Of a DNA stretch of 22,873 nt, positions 1-7,467 are shown piece after piece. Position 1 is the stretch's first letter. Every line of letters begins with the position of its first letter. The notes under the pieces were generated by a model. That model saw nothing but the letters and a program-made list of their open reading frames with translations, was not told the origin of the DNA and searched no databases. The position numbers and the translations under genes are program-made. The DNA is from Thermoplasmata archaeon (GTDB taxonomy: Archaea > Thermoplasmatota > Thermoplasmata > Lutacidiplasmatales > UBA184). The stretch spans positions 1-22,873 of the forward strand of contig JABEUK010000117.1 of NCBI GenBank assembly GCA_013044425.1. Reading direction: 5' to 3'.

Positions 1-23
1 CGACCCGCCCGCGGAAACCCCGG

Positions 24-797
24 TTACTTCGAGGTGGAACGGGCGCGCCGGTGGGCCGTCGCCCCGGCTCGTCGATACCGGGCCAGCTCCCGCAGAAAGC
101 TCGGGATGAAACCGAGCCCTCGGATCAGCTTGGACTCGCCGGCGAGACGCATGCCCATCTCGTACGGGATTTCGCGGATCTCCGATCGCGGGTGGATCGC
201 GAGCACGTAGAGAAGGAGCTTGTAGCCGGGCGGTGCGGGCGGGAGCTCGGCGACCCAGCTCCGACGCGCGAGGAAGAACCCGGACAACGGGTCGCGCAAG
301 CGGCGGGCCCCCGGTAGCACGAGCCGAGAGAGCGAGCGCGCACCGCGGCTGATCACCCCGCGACGTCGCTCCTCCCATTGGACCGTTCCGCCCGGGACGT
401 ATCGGGAAGCGACGACGAGGTCCACCGACGACTCCCAGGCCTCCGCCAGACGATCGATGGTCTCCGCCGGATGCTGTCCATCCGCGTCCATCGTCGCCAC
501 GAGTTCGGTCGAGGCGTGCTGGAATCCAGCGATCTGGGCCGAGACCGTTCCGGCCTTTTGCGCGCGCTGGACGAGCCGCACCCGCGGTGACGTCCAGGTC
601 CGCTCCGCCTCGCGGACGCGTTCGACAGTGCCGTCGGTGCTCCCGTCGTCGACGAAGATGAGCTCGGTAAGCCGGGCCGAACGGAAGGTTCCCGACGCGG
701 TCCGGACCCGTTCCAGGAACGGGCCGATCGTGCCGCCTTCTTGGTAGGTGGGGCAGACGACGGCCACGTCTTGGGGCGCCCGGGCCCGCGCGCTCAT
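24..797 (-). CDS. GT2-family glycosyltransferase, dolichol-phosphate mannosyltransferase (DPM1)-like
   Basis: This 257-aa protein probably transfers a sugar, typically mannose or glucose, from an NDP-sugar to a polyprenyl phosphate at the inner face of the membrane. The GT-A fold signatures appear in order: CPTYQEGGTI near residue 15, the nucleotide-binding DDGSTD (50-55), the metal-binding DADGQHP (104-110), DPLSGFF (169-175) and GESKL (220-224). This order is typical of archaeal DPM1 relatives. No transmembrane segment is visible, so it resembles the soluble DPM1 type rather than membrane-anchored GtrB. Its ATG overlaps the stop of the upstream epimerase gene by 4 bp (ATGA), so the two are co-transcribed. 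The GtrA-type gene lies just beyond on the other strand, which fits a lipid-linked sugar role. The donor sugar cannot be read from the sequence. Confidence 0.85.
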   Translation of the reverse strand: MSARARAPQDVAVVCPTYQEGGTIGPFLERVRTASGTFRSARLTELIFVDDGSTDGTVERVREAERTWTSPRVRLVQRAQKAGTVSAQIAGFQHASTELVATMDADGQHPAETIDRLAEAWESSVDLVVASRYVPGGTVQWEERRRGVISRGARSLSRLVLPGARRLRDPLSGFFLARRSWVAELPPAPPGYKLLLYVLAIHPRSEIREIPYEMGMRLAGESKLIRGLGFIPSFLRELARYRRAGATAHRRARSTSK

Positions 798-1744
798 GGG
801 GCGTGGCGGAAGGTTTCCACGATATCGTGTAGGGTCCGAGCGAGGTCGAACTCCGGCGCCCAGTTCGTGGCCTCTTTCAATCGTCGGGCATCCCCTACGA
901 TGTACGCTTCGTCGGTGGGGCGCAACCGAGTGCGGTCGAGCTTCCAGGTCGCCTTCTTCCGGGAGAGGCCGATGAGCTGCTGGAGGACCTGCCGTACGGA
1001 GTACTCGCGCCCGCTCGCCAGATTGTAGACCTCACCCGGTCGGCCACGTTCGGTGATCGCGGCGATTGCCCGGACCATGTCCCGTACGTCCGTGAAGTCG
1101 CGGATGGGCCGCATGTTCCCGATCCGAACGATGGCCGGGCGTGCGCCCCGTTCGATGGCGACGAGCTGCCGGGCGATGTCGCTCGTGAGCTCCCCGGTCT
1201 TACCGGGCCCGATCGTGTTGAAGATGCGTCCCCGGATCGTCTTCACGCCGTAGTTGACGAAGTACTGGTAGGAGAGCAGGTCCTGCGCGACCTTGCTGAC
1301 GCCGTAGGCGTGCAGGGGCAGGAGGGGAGCGGTCTCGGCCGTCGGAGTTGCCGGCCGATGCCCGTGGCCGTACTCCGCGCTCGAGCATGCAACGAACACC
1401 CGGGGATCGGTGCCGAGACGGCGCGCCGATTCGAGAACATTCAGGGTGCCGTGGATGTTGACCTCGAGCGTCCTCCAGGGTTCCCTCCAGGAGATCGTGG
1501 GCAGACTGATGGCCGCCAAGTGGTAGATGTAGTCCGGTCGGGCGCGACGGAGCACGGTGTCGACCCGTCGCGCATCGGTGACGTCGCAATTCCGCGCGTA
1601 GCGGGCCCCGGGCACGCGTCGCGCCGCGGAGATCGATCCGAGGCTCGCCGCCGTGGTGGAGATCCCGCGGCCCTCGAGGTGGGAGAGGAGGTAGCTGCCG
1701 ATGAACCCCTCGGCACCGAAGATCACTGCGGACTTCTCTGCCAT
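794..1744 (-). CDS. NAD(P)-dependent sugar dehydratase/epimerase (GDP-mannose 4,6-dehydratase / GDP-4-keto-6-deoxymannose reductase-like)
   Basis: This is a 316-aa extended short-chain dehydrogenase/reductase that acts on a nucleotide sugar. The Rossmann motif GAEGFIG (10-16), the catalytic Ser around 121-122 (CSSAEYG) and YxxxK (Tyr147, Lys151) are all present. The late block IGNMRPIRDFTDVRD (208-222) is characteristic of the GDP-mannose dehydratase/Rmd branch, which makes GDP-deoxyhexoses such as GDP-rhamnose or related sugars. The exact reaction, dehydratase or reductase, is not settled by what I can see. It lies directly upstream of the GT2 gene with a 4-bp overlap, so it probably supplies that enzyme or a nearby glycan pathway with donor sugar. 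Its ATG is about 60 bp from a TATA-like box at 1801-1808 that could serve either direction. Confidence 0.82.
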   Translation of the reverse strand: MAEKSAVIFGAEGFIGSYLLSHLEGRGISTTAASLGSISAARRVPGARYARNCDVTDARRVDTVLRRARPDYIYHLAAISLPTISWREPWRTLEVNIHGTLNVLESARRLGTDPRVFVACSSAEYGHGHRPATPTAETAPLLPLHAYGVSKVAQDLLSYQYFVNYGVKTIRGRIFNTIGPGKTGELTSDIARQLVAIERGARPAIVRIGNMRPIRDFTDVRDMVRAIAAITERGRPGEVYNLASGREYSVRQVLQQLIGLSRKKATWKLDRTRLRPTDEAYIVGDARRLKEATNWAPEFDLARTLHDIVETFRHAP

Positions 1745-1800
1745 CGCCTTCGACCGTTCCAGGGCTCTGTTCGGGTCCGGGCCGTGGGAGGGATCGTGCC

Positions 1801-1808
1801 GTATAAGG
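1801..1808 (+). promoter_or_regulatory. TATA-like box in the epimerase/gtrA divergent region
   Basis: The sequence GTATAAGG stands out in a GC-rich intergenic stretch. For the plus strand, transcription would start near 1830, which makes the GTG at 1816 unlikely as the gtrA start and favours the ATG at 1858. Read on the minus strand it is CCTTATAC, which could drive the epimerase gene with a leader of about 30 nt. Which gene it serves is an inference. Confidence 0.4.
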
Positions 1809-1857
1809 CCAAGCCGTGAACGCCGTCGACGGACCTTCTCGGCCCCCCGCGCGACCC

Positions 1858-2433
1858 ATGGAGGCTAGGGTTCAAAGCTTCGCGGACCTCCGAGTTCGGG
1901 ACGCTCGCATGCCGAAACCTGGTGCGGCCTTCCCCCCGCGCGAAGACACCCCATTCGGTCGGTCGCGATTCGTGGTGAAGTACGGCAAATTCCTCGTCGT
2001 CGGACTGACGGGATTCGTCGTCAACCTGGTCGTCTTCACTCTAGTGCTTGACGCGATCGCCCCGGGCCCGTCGTCCGGTCTCTTCGAGAGCATCACGCAC
2101 TTCCTGACCCAGACCACATCCAACCCGGTCGACAGCCTGATCGCGAGCGCGGTCGCGTTCGCCGTTGCAACTCTATGGAACTTCACCCTGAACAACGCCT
2201 GGACCTTCCGCACGCGCCTGCGCCGCCGCCATTCCCTCGGCTACCGGCTCGCGCTCTACTTCGGAGTTTCCTTGGGATCGCTCGCGATCAACGAGGTCGT
2301 GCTCGCGCTCTCGAGCACAACACTCCCGCCGCTCTACGGCCAGGGTGTCGGGATCCTCGCGGGAAGCCTCGTCGGGTTCCTGGGAAACGCGCGCATTACA
2401 TTCGCCGAGGCCGAAGCGACCGAGCCGAACTAG
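1858..2433 (+). CDS. GtrA-family membrane protein
   Basis: This small polytopic membrane protein of the GtrA family has 191 aa from the chosen ATG, or 205 aa from a GTG at 1816. Members are thought to help move polyprenyl-phosphate-linked sugars across the membrane. Four hydrophobic helices are visible, beginning at FLVVGLTGFVVNL, SLIASAVAFAVAT, LALYFGVSLGSLA and VGILAGSLVGFLG. The conserved NFTLNNAWTF stretch follows the second helix. The 50-odd N-terminal residues are polar and poorly conserved. The ATG at 1858 was chosen because the TATA-like box at 1801-1808 is too close to the GTG. The gene ends with TAG at 2431-2433, formed by the CTAG target site of the adjacent insertion sequence. GtrA proteins commonly work with a GT2 enzyme, and one lies across the divergent promoter. 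Confidence 0.8.
   Translation: MEARVQSFADLRVRDARMPKPGAAFPPREDTPFGRSRFVVKYGKFLVVGLTGFVVNLVVFTLVLDAIAPGPSSGLFESITHFLTQTTSNPVDSLIASAVAFAVATLWNFTLNNAWTFRTRLRRRHSLGYRLALYFGVSLGSLAINEVVLALSSTTLPPLYGQGVGILAGSLVGFLGNARITFAEAEATEPN
2430..2433. repeat. Target site duplication CTAG (left copy)
   Basis: CTAG here and at 3925-3928 flank the insertion sequence directly. The IS701 family is known to duplicate a 4-bp target of the form YTAR, and CTAG fits. This copy supplies the TAG stop of gtrA. Confidence 0.8.
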
Positions 2434-2450
2434 TACTACTTCGGTAGTTG
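2434..2450. repeat. Left terminal inverted repeat of the IS701-like element
   Basis: The 17 bp match the right end (3908-3924) without a mismatch. Counting the flanking palindromic CTAG, the identity spans 21 bp. Within the repeat, ACTAC-TTCG-GTAGT (2435-2448) can fold as a 5-bp stem closed by a C(UUCG)G tetraloop when transcribed on the plus strand. Confidence 0.9.
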
Positions 2451-3839
2451 CTACGGCGTGGCGCTCGGCCCCGTCCATTTCGCCCCCTGAAGGCGCACTT
2501 GGGAGTCGGTCAAGGCGAGGAGCCGGTCGAGCATCCGTTTCCGAAGTCCGGTGTCAGTGCTGTCGGAGATCACCGTAACCATCGGGAACTCCATCTGAGC
2601 GCGGATCCACTTCCGCACCTTCGGAAGTGTCGGCAACGGTCGGCGGTGGGTCCCCTCGGCCCGGACGGTCATCAGGAACGCGTGGGCCAACGTCACCATC
2701 GTGACGTGATGATGCCAGCCGGTCCACGTTCTTCCCTCGAAATGGTCGAGCCCGAGCTCCTCCTTCATCTGCTGATACCCTTGCTCGATCGGCCAGCGCG
2801 CCCGCATCAGCTGCGACTGCTGACGGAGGGAGAGGCGGGCGAGTCCCCAGAGAAGGTAGGCCTTCGTCTCGTTCGTCCGCCGCTCGAGGAGGAGCCATCC
2901 CACCTCGTCCGTGGGTCCCTGCGGAGTTCCGCGATACCGACGGCCGACATACACCTGCACCCGAACCCGAGCCATCTCCATGCGCAGAGGGCCCTTCGTG
3001 CCACGGCCCCAGGTGACCGTATGATAGGCGGTTGGAGGGAGTTCCGCGAGGAGCTGCTGGCCGTTCTGAGGGCGCATTCGAGTGGGAGCCCCGGTCGGGG
3101 AGAGAGGCATCAACAGGATGGAACGCAGGTGGATGCCGAGGGCATAGGGTTTCCCCCGCGCTCGTAGCGCCTGTCGGAATTCCAACGATCGGCCGTAGTC
3201 CGCGTCGGCGAGGACCGCTCGATGGGAAACGTGGAGCCGTCGGGCTCGGTCGATGAGAGCGAGGCCGATCCGCCACTTCTCCTCGAACTCGATCTCGGGG
3301 GGGACTCGGGCCCGTTCCCGACGGGTGGAGGCCTCACTCCACCCCTGAGGCAGGTAGAGTCGCATGCCACACGAGAACCCGATCAGGTCGGCATGGTGGG
3401 AGGGTCGGGGGAGAACATAGTAGAGACTGACCCCGACCTGGCAGTTCGCACTCTTTCCGATCGATCCGCACCATTGGCGGGCGACTCCCACCGATGCGCG
3501 GCCCTGCTTCGGGAAGGAGGTGTCATCGAGCGAGAGCACCCCCTGGGCCGTCGCGAAGCGCTGGGCCATGACTTCGATGAGGCGGGTCTGCAGGAGGTCC
3601 GAGGGCCAGGGCGAGTCGGTGAGAAACTGTTGGATCCGATCGACCGTGGTCTGGGGGAGTCGGTCGGCAATCGGCTCCATGGACTTGCGTTCTCCGGGGA
3701 GCAGGAGCCCGAGAAGATACGATCGGGCATTGGCACGGGTGTCGGCGGACCGAGCTCCGGTCTCCCAGAGGGAGGCGAATGGCCGGAAGAACTTGGTCAA
3801 CTGAGAGGTCCATAGAGCGGGCAGCGGGGCTTGCGGCAT
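2451..3839 (-). CDS. IS701-family DDE transposase
   Basis: This 462-aa transposase of the RNase H-like DDE type (DDE_5 group) catalyses cut-and-paste movement of the surrounding element. The first acidic motif is SLDDTSFPKQG (around 103-113), followed by RQWCGSIGKSANCQVGVSLYY, a hallmark of this family. The second is LADADYG (210-216). The C-terminal motif RWPIEQGYQQMKEELGLD (from 348) carries the candidate catalytic Glu352 or Glu360/361. Length is normal for the family and no frameshift or internal stop is present, so the protein is probably functional. The ATG at 3837-3839 lies 85 bp inside the right end, leaving room for a short promoter. The TAG stop at 2451-2453 directly abuts the left terminal repeat. 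Confidence 0.93.
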   Translation of the reverse strand: MPQAPLPALWTSQLTKFFRPFASLWETGARSADTRANARSYLLGLLLPGERKSMEPIADRLPQTTVDRIQQFLTDSPWPSDLLQTRLIEVMAQRFATAQGVLSLDDTSFPKQGRASVGVARQWCGSIGKSANCQVGVSLYYVLPRPSHHADLIGFSCGMRLYLPQGWSEASTRRERARVPPEIEFEEKWRIGLALIDRARRLHVSHRAVLADADYGRSLEFRQALRARGKPYALGIHLRSILLMPLSPTGAPTRMRPQNGQQLLAELPPTAYHTVTWGRGTKGPLRMEMARVRVQVYVGRRYRGTPQGPTDEVGWLLLERRTNETKAYLLWGLARLSLRQQSQLMRARWPIEQGYQQMKEELGLDHFEGRTWTGWHHHVTMVTLAHAFLMTVRAEGTHRRPLPTLPKVRKWIRAQMEFPMVTVISDSTDTGLRKRMLDRLLALTDSQVRLQGAKWTGPSATP

Positions 3840-3907
3840 CCGAGAGGCTTGCGTCTCCCCAGATGAACAGGCACGGTTCGACTGGAATCCCTACGGCTCG
3901 CTCGGGC

Positions 3908-3924
3908 CAACTACCGAAGTAGTA
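3908..3924. repeat. Right terminal inverted repeat of the IS701-like element
   Basis: Perfect inverse copy of the left repeat. On the minus strand, the direction of trxB, the same ACTAC-TTCG-GTAGT fold begins two bases after the trxB stop codon. Confidence 0.9.
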
Positions 3925-3928
3925 CTAG
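3925..3928. repeat. Target site duplication CTAG (right copy)
   Basis: Second copy of the CTAG duplicated on insertion. On the minus strand it provides the TAG stop codon of trxB (complement of CTA at 3925-3927). Confidence 0.8.
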
Positions 3929-4869
3929 CGCGACGCCGACGACTCTTCCAAGTACCGCTCCGCATCGAGCGCGGCCATGCACCCAAGGCCCGCGGCCGTA
4001 ACGGCCTGCCGGTACCGGTGGTCGTACACATCGCCCGCCGCAAACACCCCCTCGACGCTCGTGCGGGTGATGTCGTGCGTGCGGATGTATCCCCGCTCGT
4101 CCAAGTCCAGCACCTTGCGGAACACCTCGCTCGCGGGATCGTGACCGATCGCGACGAACATCCCATCGGCTTTGAGCTCCCGCGTCTCCCCGGTCCGCAC
4201 GTTGCGCGTGAGCACGCCCCGGACCGTGTCGTCACCCCGGAGGTCGACTACCTCGTGCTCGAGCAGGAAGTCGATCTTGGGGTGACCCTCGGCGCGGGCC
4301 TTCATGATTCGGCTCGCTCGGAGCTCCGGACGCCGATGCACGACCGTGACGTGGGTGGCGAACTTCGTCAGGAACAGGGCTTCCTCCATTGCGGAGTCTC
4401 CTCCCCCGACCACGACGAGCTCCTTGCCTCGGAAGAAAAATCCGTCGCAGGTGGCACAAGCCGAGACTCCGTGGCCGCGCAGGCGCTGCTCCGCGGGAAG
4501 TCCGAGCCATCGAGCGTTCGCTCCCGTCGCGACGATCACCGCCCGCGCGCGCACGTCGCCCTGCGAGCCCGTCCGGAGCAGGAAGGGGCGCTCGCCGAAA
4601 TCGACGGACACGACGTGGTCGTCGATGAACTTCGTCCCGAACCTCACCGCCTGCGCCCGGAACTTCTCGACGAGCTCGGGCCCCTGGATCCCCTCGGGGA
4701 AGCCCGGGTAGTTCTCCACGTCGGACGTGATCATGAGCTGGCCCCCGGCCGGTACTCCCGCGATGACCAAGGGCTCAAGGTTGGCCCGCGCGGCGTACAG
4801 CGCAGCGGTCAGGCCGGCCGGCCCGCTCCCGACAATGGCGAGGCGGACCTCGACTGGGGGAGTGGACAT
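3925..4869 (-). CDS. trxB: Thioredoxin-disulfide reductase
   Basis: This 314-aa flavoprotein uses NAD(P)H to reduce the disulfide of thioredoxin and related redox carriers in the cytoplasm. The FAD site [16 protein letters not shown] (13-28) comes first, then the redox-active CATC pair (Cys138 and Cys141) in the SACATCDG context. The second dinucleotide fold [13 protein letters not shown] follows, and HRRPELRAS, whose HRRxxxR pattern usually indicates NADPH. The C-terminal FAD motif is [21 protein letters not shown]. Length is standard for low-molecular-weight TrxB. A TATA-like box 30 nt upstream suggests its own promoter as well as possible read-through from the flavin reductase gene 50 bp upstream. 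The 3' end was the target of the IS701-like insertion, but the reading frame is unaltered. Confidence 0.95.
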   Translation of the reverse strand: MSTPPVEVRLAIVGSGPAGLTAALYAARANLEPLVIAGVPAGGQLMITSDVENYPGFPEGIQGPELVEKFRAQAVRFGTKFIDDHVVSVDFGERPFLLRTGSQGDVRARAVIVATGANARWLGLPAEQRLRGHGVSACATCDGFFFRGKELVVVGGGDSAMEEALFLTKFATHVTVVHRRPELRASRIMKARAEGHPKIDFLLEHEVVDLRGDDTVRGVLTRNVRTGETRELKADGMFVAIGHDPASEVFRKVLDLDERGYIRTHDITRTSVEGVFAAGDVYDHRYRQAVTAAGLGCMAALDAERYLEESSASR

Positions 4870-4895
4870 GCGGATAGTCTCTAGGGGACCGGAGG

Positions 4896-4912
4896 ATTAA
4901 AGAGGCGCCTCT
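4896..4912 (-). promoter_or_regulatory. trxB promoter: TATA-like box plus 12-bp palindrome
   Basis: On the minus strand CTTTAAT (4896-4902) is centred about 30 nt upstream of the trxB ATG, as expected for a nearly leaderless archaeal transcript. It abuts the perfect palindrome AGAGGCGCCTCT (4901-4912), which overlaps the expected BRE position and could be a repressor or activator site. The palindrome could instead be part of the 3' end of the flavin reductase transcript. Confidence 0.4.
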
Positions 4913-4919
4913 CGAGCGC

Positions 4920-5408
4920 TCAGAGCTCCGTGTAGTGCGACCGGTGGAACACGAGAGGCGAGGCTTCGGCGCCGAGCTCCTGGGCGACGACCTCCCCCAC
5001 GAACAGGCGATGGTCCGACACGTGGAATTCCGCGACCACCCGGCACTCGAGGGCTCCCAGCGATCCGTCGAGGATCGCGGCGCCGGTCCCCCTGCGATGG
5101 AGGGGAACATCCCGGAACTTCTCCCCCGGCGCGAGGGAGAGCGCGAACCGCTCGCCGATCGATTGCTGCTGCGCGGTGAGGAAATTGGCGACGAAGATGC
5201 GGCTCCTCGCGACCGCCGGGCAAGAGTCGGCGTCGTCCCCGAGGCTGACGAGGAGCGACGGGGGATGGAGCGAGATCGACAGCAGCCCGTTGACCGTGAG
5301 TCCGTAATCCGTACTACCGTCCCGCGTGGTGACGATCGCGACCCCCGTGGGCCAGCGACCCATCAGACGCCGGAAGACATCCGGGTCGGGGCTGGACGAT
5401 CCGCTCAT
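4920..5408 (-). CDS. Flavin reductase-like FMN-binding split-barrel protein
   Basis: This 162-aa protein belongs to the flavin reductase (HpaC/RutF-like) family, which binds FMN in a split beta-barrel and uses NAD(P)H to reduce free flavin for a partner oxygenase or redox enzyme. The typical N-terminal block FRRLMGRWPTGVAIVTT is followed by YGLTVNGLLSISLHPPSLLVSLG and FVANFLTAQQQSIGERFA. The C-terminus has LECRVVAEFHVSDHRLFVGEV. The ATG at 5406-5408 overlaps the stop of the ABC permease (ATGA), so it belongs to that transcription unit. An upstream extension of the frame runs antisense-like through the permease and shows no family similarity, so it was excluded. No partner monooxygenase lies in the window, so the physiological acceptor is unknown. 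Confidence 0.85.
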   Translation of the reverse strand: MSGSSSPDPDVFRRLMGRWPTGVAIVTTRDGSTDYGLTVNGLLSISLHPPSLLVSLGDDADSCPAVARSRIFVANFLTAQQQSIGERFALSLAPGEKFRDVPLHRRGTGAAILDGSLGALECRVVAEFHVSDHRLFVGEVVAQELGAEASPLVFHRSHYTEL

Positions 5409-6523
5409 TCGTCTCTCCACTTGAAGAAGTAGATCGCGAGGCCGAAAACGATGACGGCCCCGATCAGGACGACCGTAAGATCCCCGATCGCCCGTGGGAT
5501 GTTGTTGAACAGGAGCACTTGGTTCATTCCATCGATCACGTAGTACAGCGGGAGGGCCTTCGCCACGAGCTGAAGCCCGGGGGAGAACGAGGATACCGGG
5601 AAGAACGTCCCGGCCAGGAACATCATGGGGAACGTGATGACGTTTCCGACCACGGCCGCGGTCTCGGGCGTCCTCGACACGGTCCCGGCGAGCATTCCGA
5701 GCGAAACGAAGAACAGCGGGCCGACGATCAGGAAGGGCACCAACCAGATGCCGAAGGTGACGTGGGCGCCGAAGATCGCCGATCCGATAACGAGCATGAG
5801 CGCGGCCGAGGCGAACGTGAGCATCGTGTACCAAATGAACCGCGAGGCGAGCCACTCTCCCCGCGTGAGCGGCGTGAGCGACAGTTGCCGGAACAGCCCG
5901 TCCTGACGATAGCTGGCGGTGACATCGACCATCGAGAACATGGGGCTGGTGAGGATCGAGAATCCGATCAGCCCCGGGACGAGGTAATCGATGTACGAGT
6001 AGGTCGGGCTACCCACGTTTAGGCTGCTGGCACCGATGATGGGCGTGCAGTTCCCACTTGAGTTGCCCCCGCAGGCCGCCTCAAGGTTGAACGCGCTGAT
6101 GACGCCCTGGAGCGCTCCGGCGGCCGCACCGGCCGACGCGGCATCCTGGGGGTTGGTGTAAAGGATGACCTTGACGGGCCGATGCGCGGTAAAGTTCTGT
6201 CCGAATCCTTGGGGGATCACGAGGCCGGCGGAATCTCCGTTCTGGCCGAGATACGTGGAGAGGTTGCCCACCGATGCCCCGACGACCTGGACCTGAACCA
6301 GGTGGGTCTCGTTGAGCGCCCGGAGGAATGCCACGCTCGTGGAGCTGTGGTCGAAATCCTGGGCGTACAACGTAACGGTCGTCGCCCCGGTACTGGCGAA
6401 GATCAACCCGAAGAGAAGGATCAGGATGACCGGGAAGATCAACGAGAAGAACAGCGCGACCGGGTTCCGTAGGTAGCCGTGGGCGACAATGGAGAGGTCG
6501 CCACCGATCCGTCGCGGGTTCAC
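5405..6523 (-). CDS. ABC-2 type transporter permease
   Basis: This 372-aa membrane subunit of an ABC exporter has one N-terminal helix (about 22-43), a large extracytoplasmic region (about 45-180) with Asn-rich and Gly-rich stretches, then five helices: about 181-203, 229-252, 257-281, 288-311 and 347-367. This 1+5 arrangement is typical of ABC2_membrane_3 proteins such as those in drug, lipid or sodium export. The GTG start at 6521-6523 overlaps the stop of the ATPase gene (GTGA), so the two subunits are translationally coupled. Motif RQDGLFRQLSLTPLTRGEWLASRF in the loop after helix 2 resembles the coupling region of these permeases. The substrate cannot be deduced. Linkage to flavin reductase and thioredoxin reductase is suggestive only. 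Confidence 0.88.
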   Translation of the reverse strand: MNPRRIGGDLSIVAHGYLRNPVALFFSLIFPVILILLFGLIFASTGATTVTLYAQDFDHSSTSVAFLRALNETHLVQVQVVGASVGNLSTYLGQNGDSAGLVIPQGFGQNFTAHRPVKVILYTNPQDAASAGAAAGALQGVISAFNLEAACGGNSSGNCTPIIGASSLNVGSPTYSYIDYLVPGLIGFSILTSPMFSMVDVTASYRQDGLFRQLSLTPLTRGEWLASRFIWYTMLTFASAALMLVIGSAIFGAHVTFGIWLVPFLIVGPLFFVSLGMLAGTVSRTPETAAVVGNVITFPMMFLAGTFFPVSSFSPGLQLVAKALPLYYVIDGMNQVLLFNNIPRAIGDLTVVLIGAVIVFGLAIYFFKWRDE

Positions 6524-7467
6524 GGGGTGCCCTCCACGGTGGGAGCCGCGGACTTGAGTACTCCTTCATCCATCTGGCCGACGAGGTGCACGAAGACCTC
6601 CTCGAGCGTGTCCCGTTCGGTGGCGAACCCGGTCCACGGGAATCCGCTCGCATCGATGGCCGATAGTATTCGCAGCGCGTCTCCCTTCTCTCGGAGAGCG
6701 ATCTCGAGCCGGCCGGACTCGAAGCGGACCGGGATCCCCAACCTCTGGCGCACGTACTCCGCGAGCTCGGAAGATCCCTGGACCCGCAGACGCTCGGGGC
6801 CGCCGTAGGTCTCGATGATCTCCTGTGGGGTTCCGTGGGCCACGATCCGGCCGTGGTTGATGATCGCGACCTGGTCCGCGAGGAGTTCGGCCTCCTCCAG
6901 GTAGTGCGTCGTGAGGAAGACCGTTCGACCGTCGCGTCTCAGGTCACGGACGACATTCCAGATCGCACGCCGCGCATGGGGATCGAGTCCGGTGGTCGGT
7001 TCGTCCAGGAAGCAGACGCGGGGTTCGTCGACCAGGGAGAGCGCGAGGCCGAGTTTCTGCTTCTGACCGCCGGACAACGTGTCGAACCGGGAATCCGCCT
7101 TGTCGGTGAGCTGCACCTGATCCAGGAGCGCGTCGGGATCGGGTTGCTTATCGAAGAGTCGACCGTAGTACGCGATTGCCTCCTTCGGGGTGACCTTCGC
7201 GAAGAAATGGAACTCCTGGGGGATCACCCCGATCTGGCGATGCAGCTCCCGTCCGTCGGTCCACGGATCGAGGCCCAGCACACGGATATCTCCGGAGGTA
7301 CGGCGTCGAAGTCCCTCGAGCATCTCCGTGGTCGTGGTCTTGCCGGCCCCGTTGGGACCGAGGAACGCGAACACTGAACCCTCCGGAACATCGAAGTCGA
7401 TGCCATCGACGGCCGCGAGCGCGTCGTAGCGTTTGACGAGCCCGCGCACCTCAATCGCATTCGCCAT
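6520..7467 (-). CDS. ABC transporter ATP-binding protein (DrrA/CcmA-like)
   Basis: This 315-aa ATPase powers the exporter whose permease follows. Walker A is GPNGAGKTT (37-45), the Q-loop VIPQEF (81-86), the signature LSGGQ (131-135), Walker B VCFLDEPTTGLDP (151-163) and the H-loop His188 (TTHYLEEAE). A C-terminal extension of about 85 residues (from roughly 230) resembles the regulatory domain of DrrA-type exporters. The ATG at 7465-7467 was chosen because MANAIEVRGLVKRYD is the normal family start and a TATA box lies 27 nt upstream, implying a leaderless mRNA. A 58-codon upstream extension of the open frame is proline- and serine-rich and not conserved in type. This is the first gene of a minus-strand unit running through permease and flavin reductase, and perhaps into trxB. 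Confidence 0.92.
   Translation of the reverse strand: MANAIEVRGLVKRYDALAAVDGIDFDVPEGSVFAFLGPNGAGKTTTTEMLEGLRRRTSGDIRVLGLDPWTDGRELHRQIGVIPQEFHFFAKVTPKEAIAYYGRLFDKQPDPDALLDQVQLTDKADSRFDTLSGGQKQKLGLALSLVDEPRVCFLDEPTTGLDPHARRAIWNVVRDLRRDGRTVFLTTHYLEEAELLADQVAIINHGRIVAHGTPQEIIETYGGPERLRVQGSSELAEYVRQRLGIPVRFESGRLEIALREKGDALRILSAIDASGFPWTGFATERDTLEEVFVHLVGQMDEGVLKSAAPTVEGTP

Larger units (their letters stand above)
2434..3924 (-). mobile_element. Complete IS701-like insertion sequence, 1491 bp
   Basis: The element has perfect 17-bp terminal inverted repeats (TACTACTTCGGTAGTTG at the left, its reverse complement at the right), a single full-length transposase gene on the minus strand, and a flanking 4-bp CTAG duplication. 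Length, repeat size and target all match the IS701 family. The transposase frame is intact and the ends are identical, which suggests a recent and possibly still active copy. The insertion fell in the CTAG shared by the stop codons of two convergent genes, so neither gtrA nor trxB was disrupted. The element is best known in bacteria, so arrival by horizontal transfer is plausible but not shown here. Confidence 0.9.

Noticed and set aside
1816..1857. GTG at 1816 as the gtrA start
   Set aside because: It falls only about 11 nt downstream of the TATA-like box, before any plausible transcription start. The intervening residues are polar and not conserved in type. Not excluded if another promoter is used.
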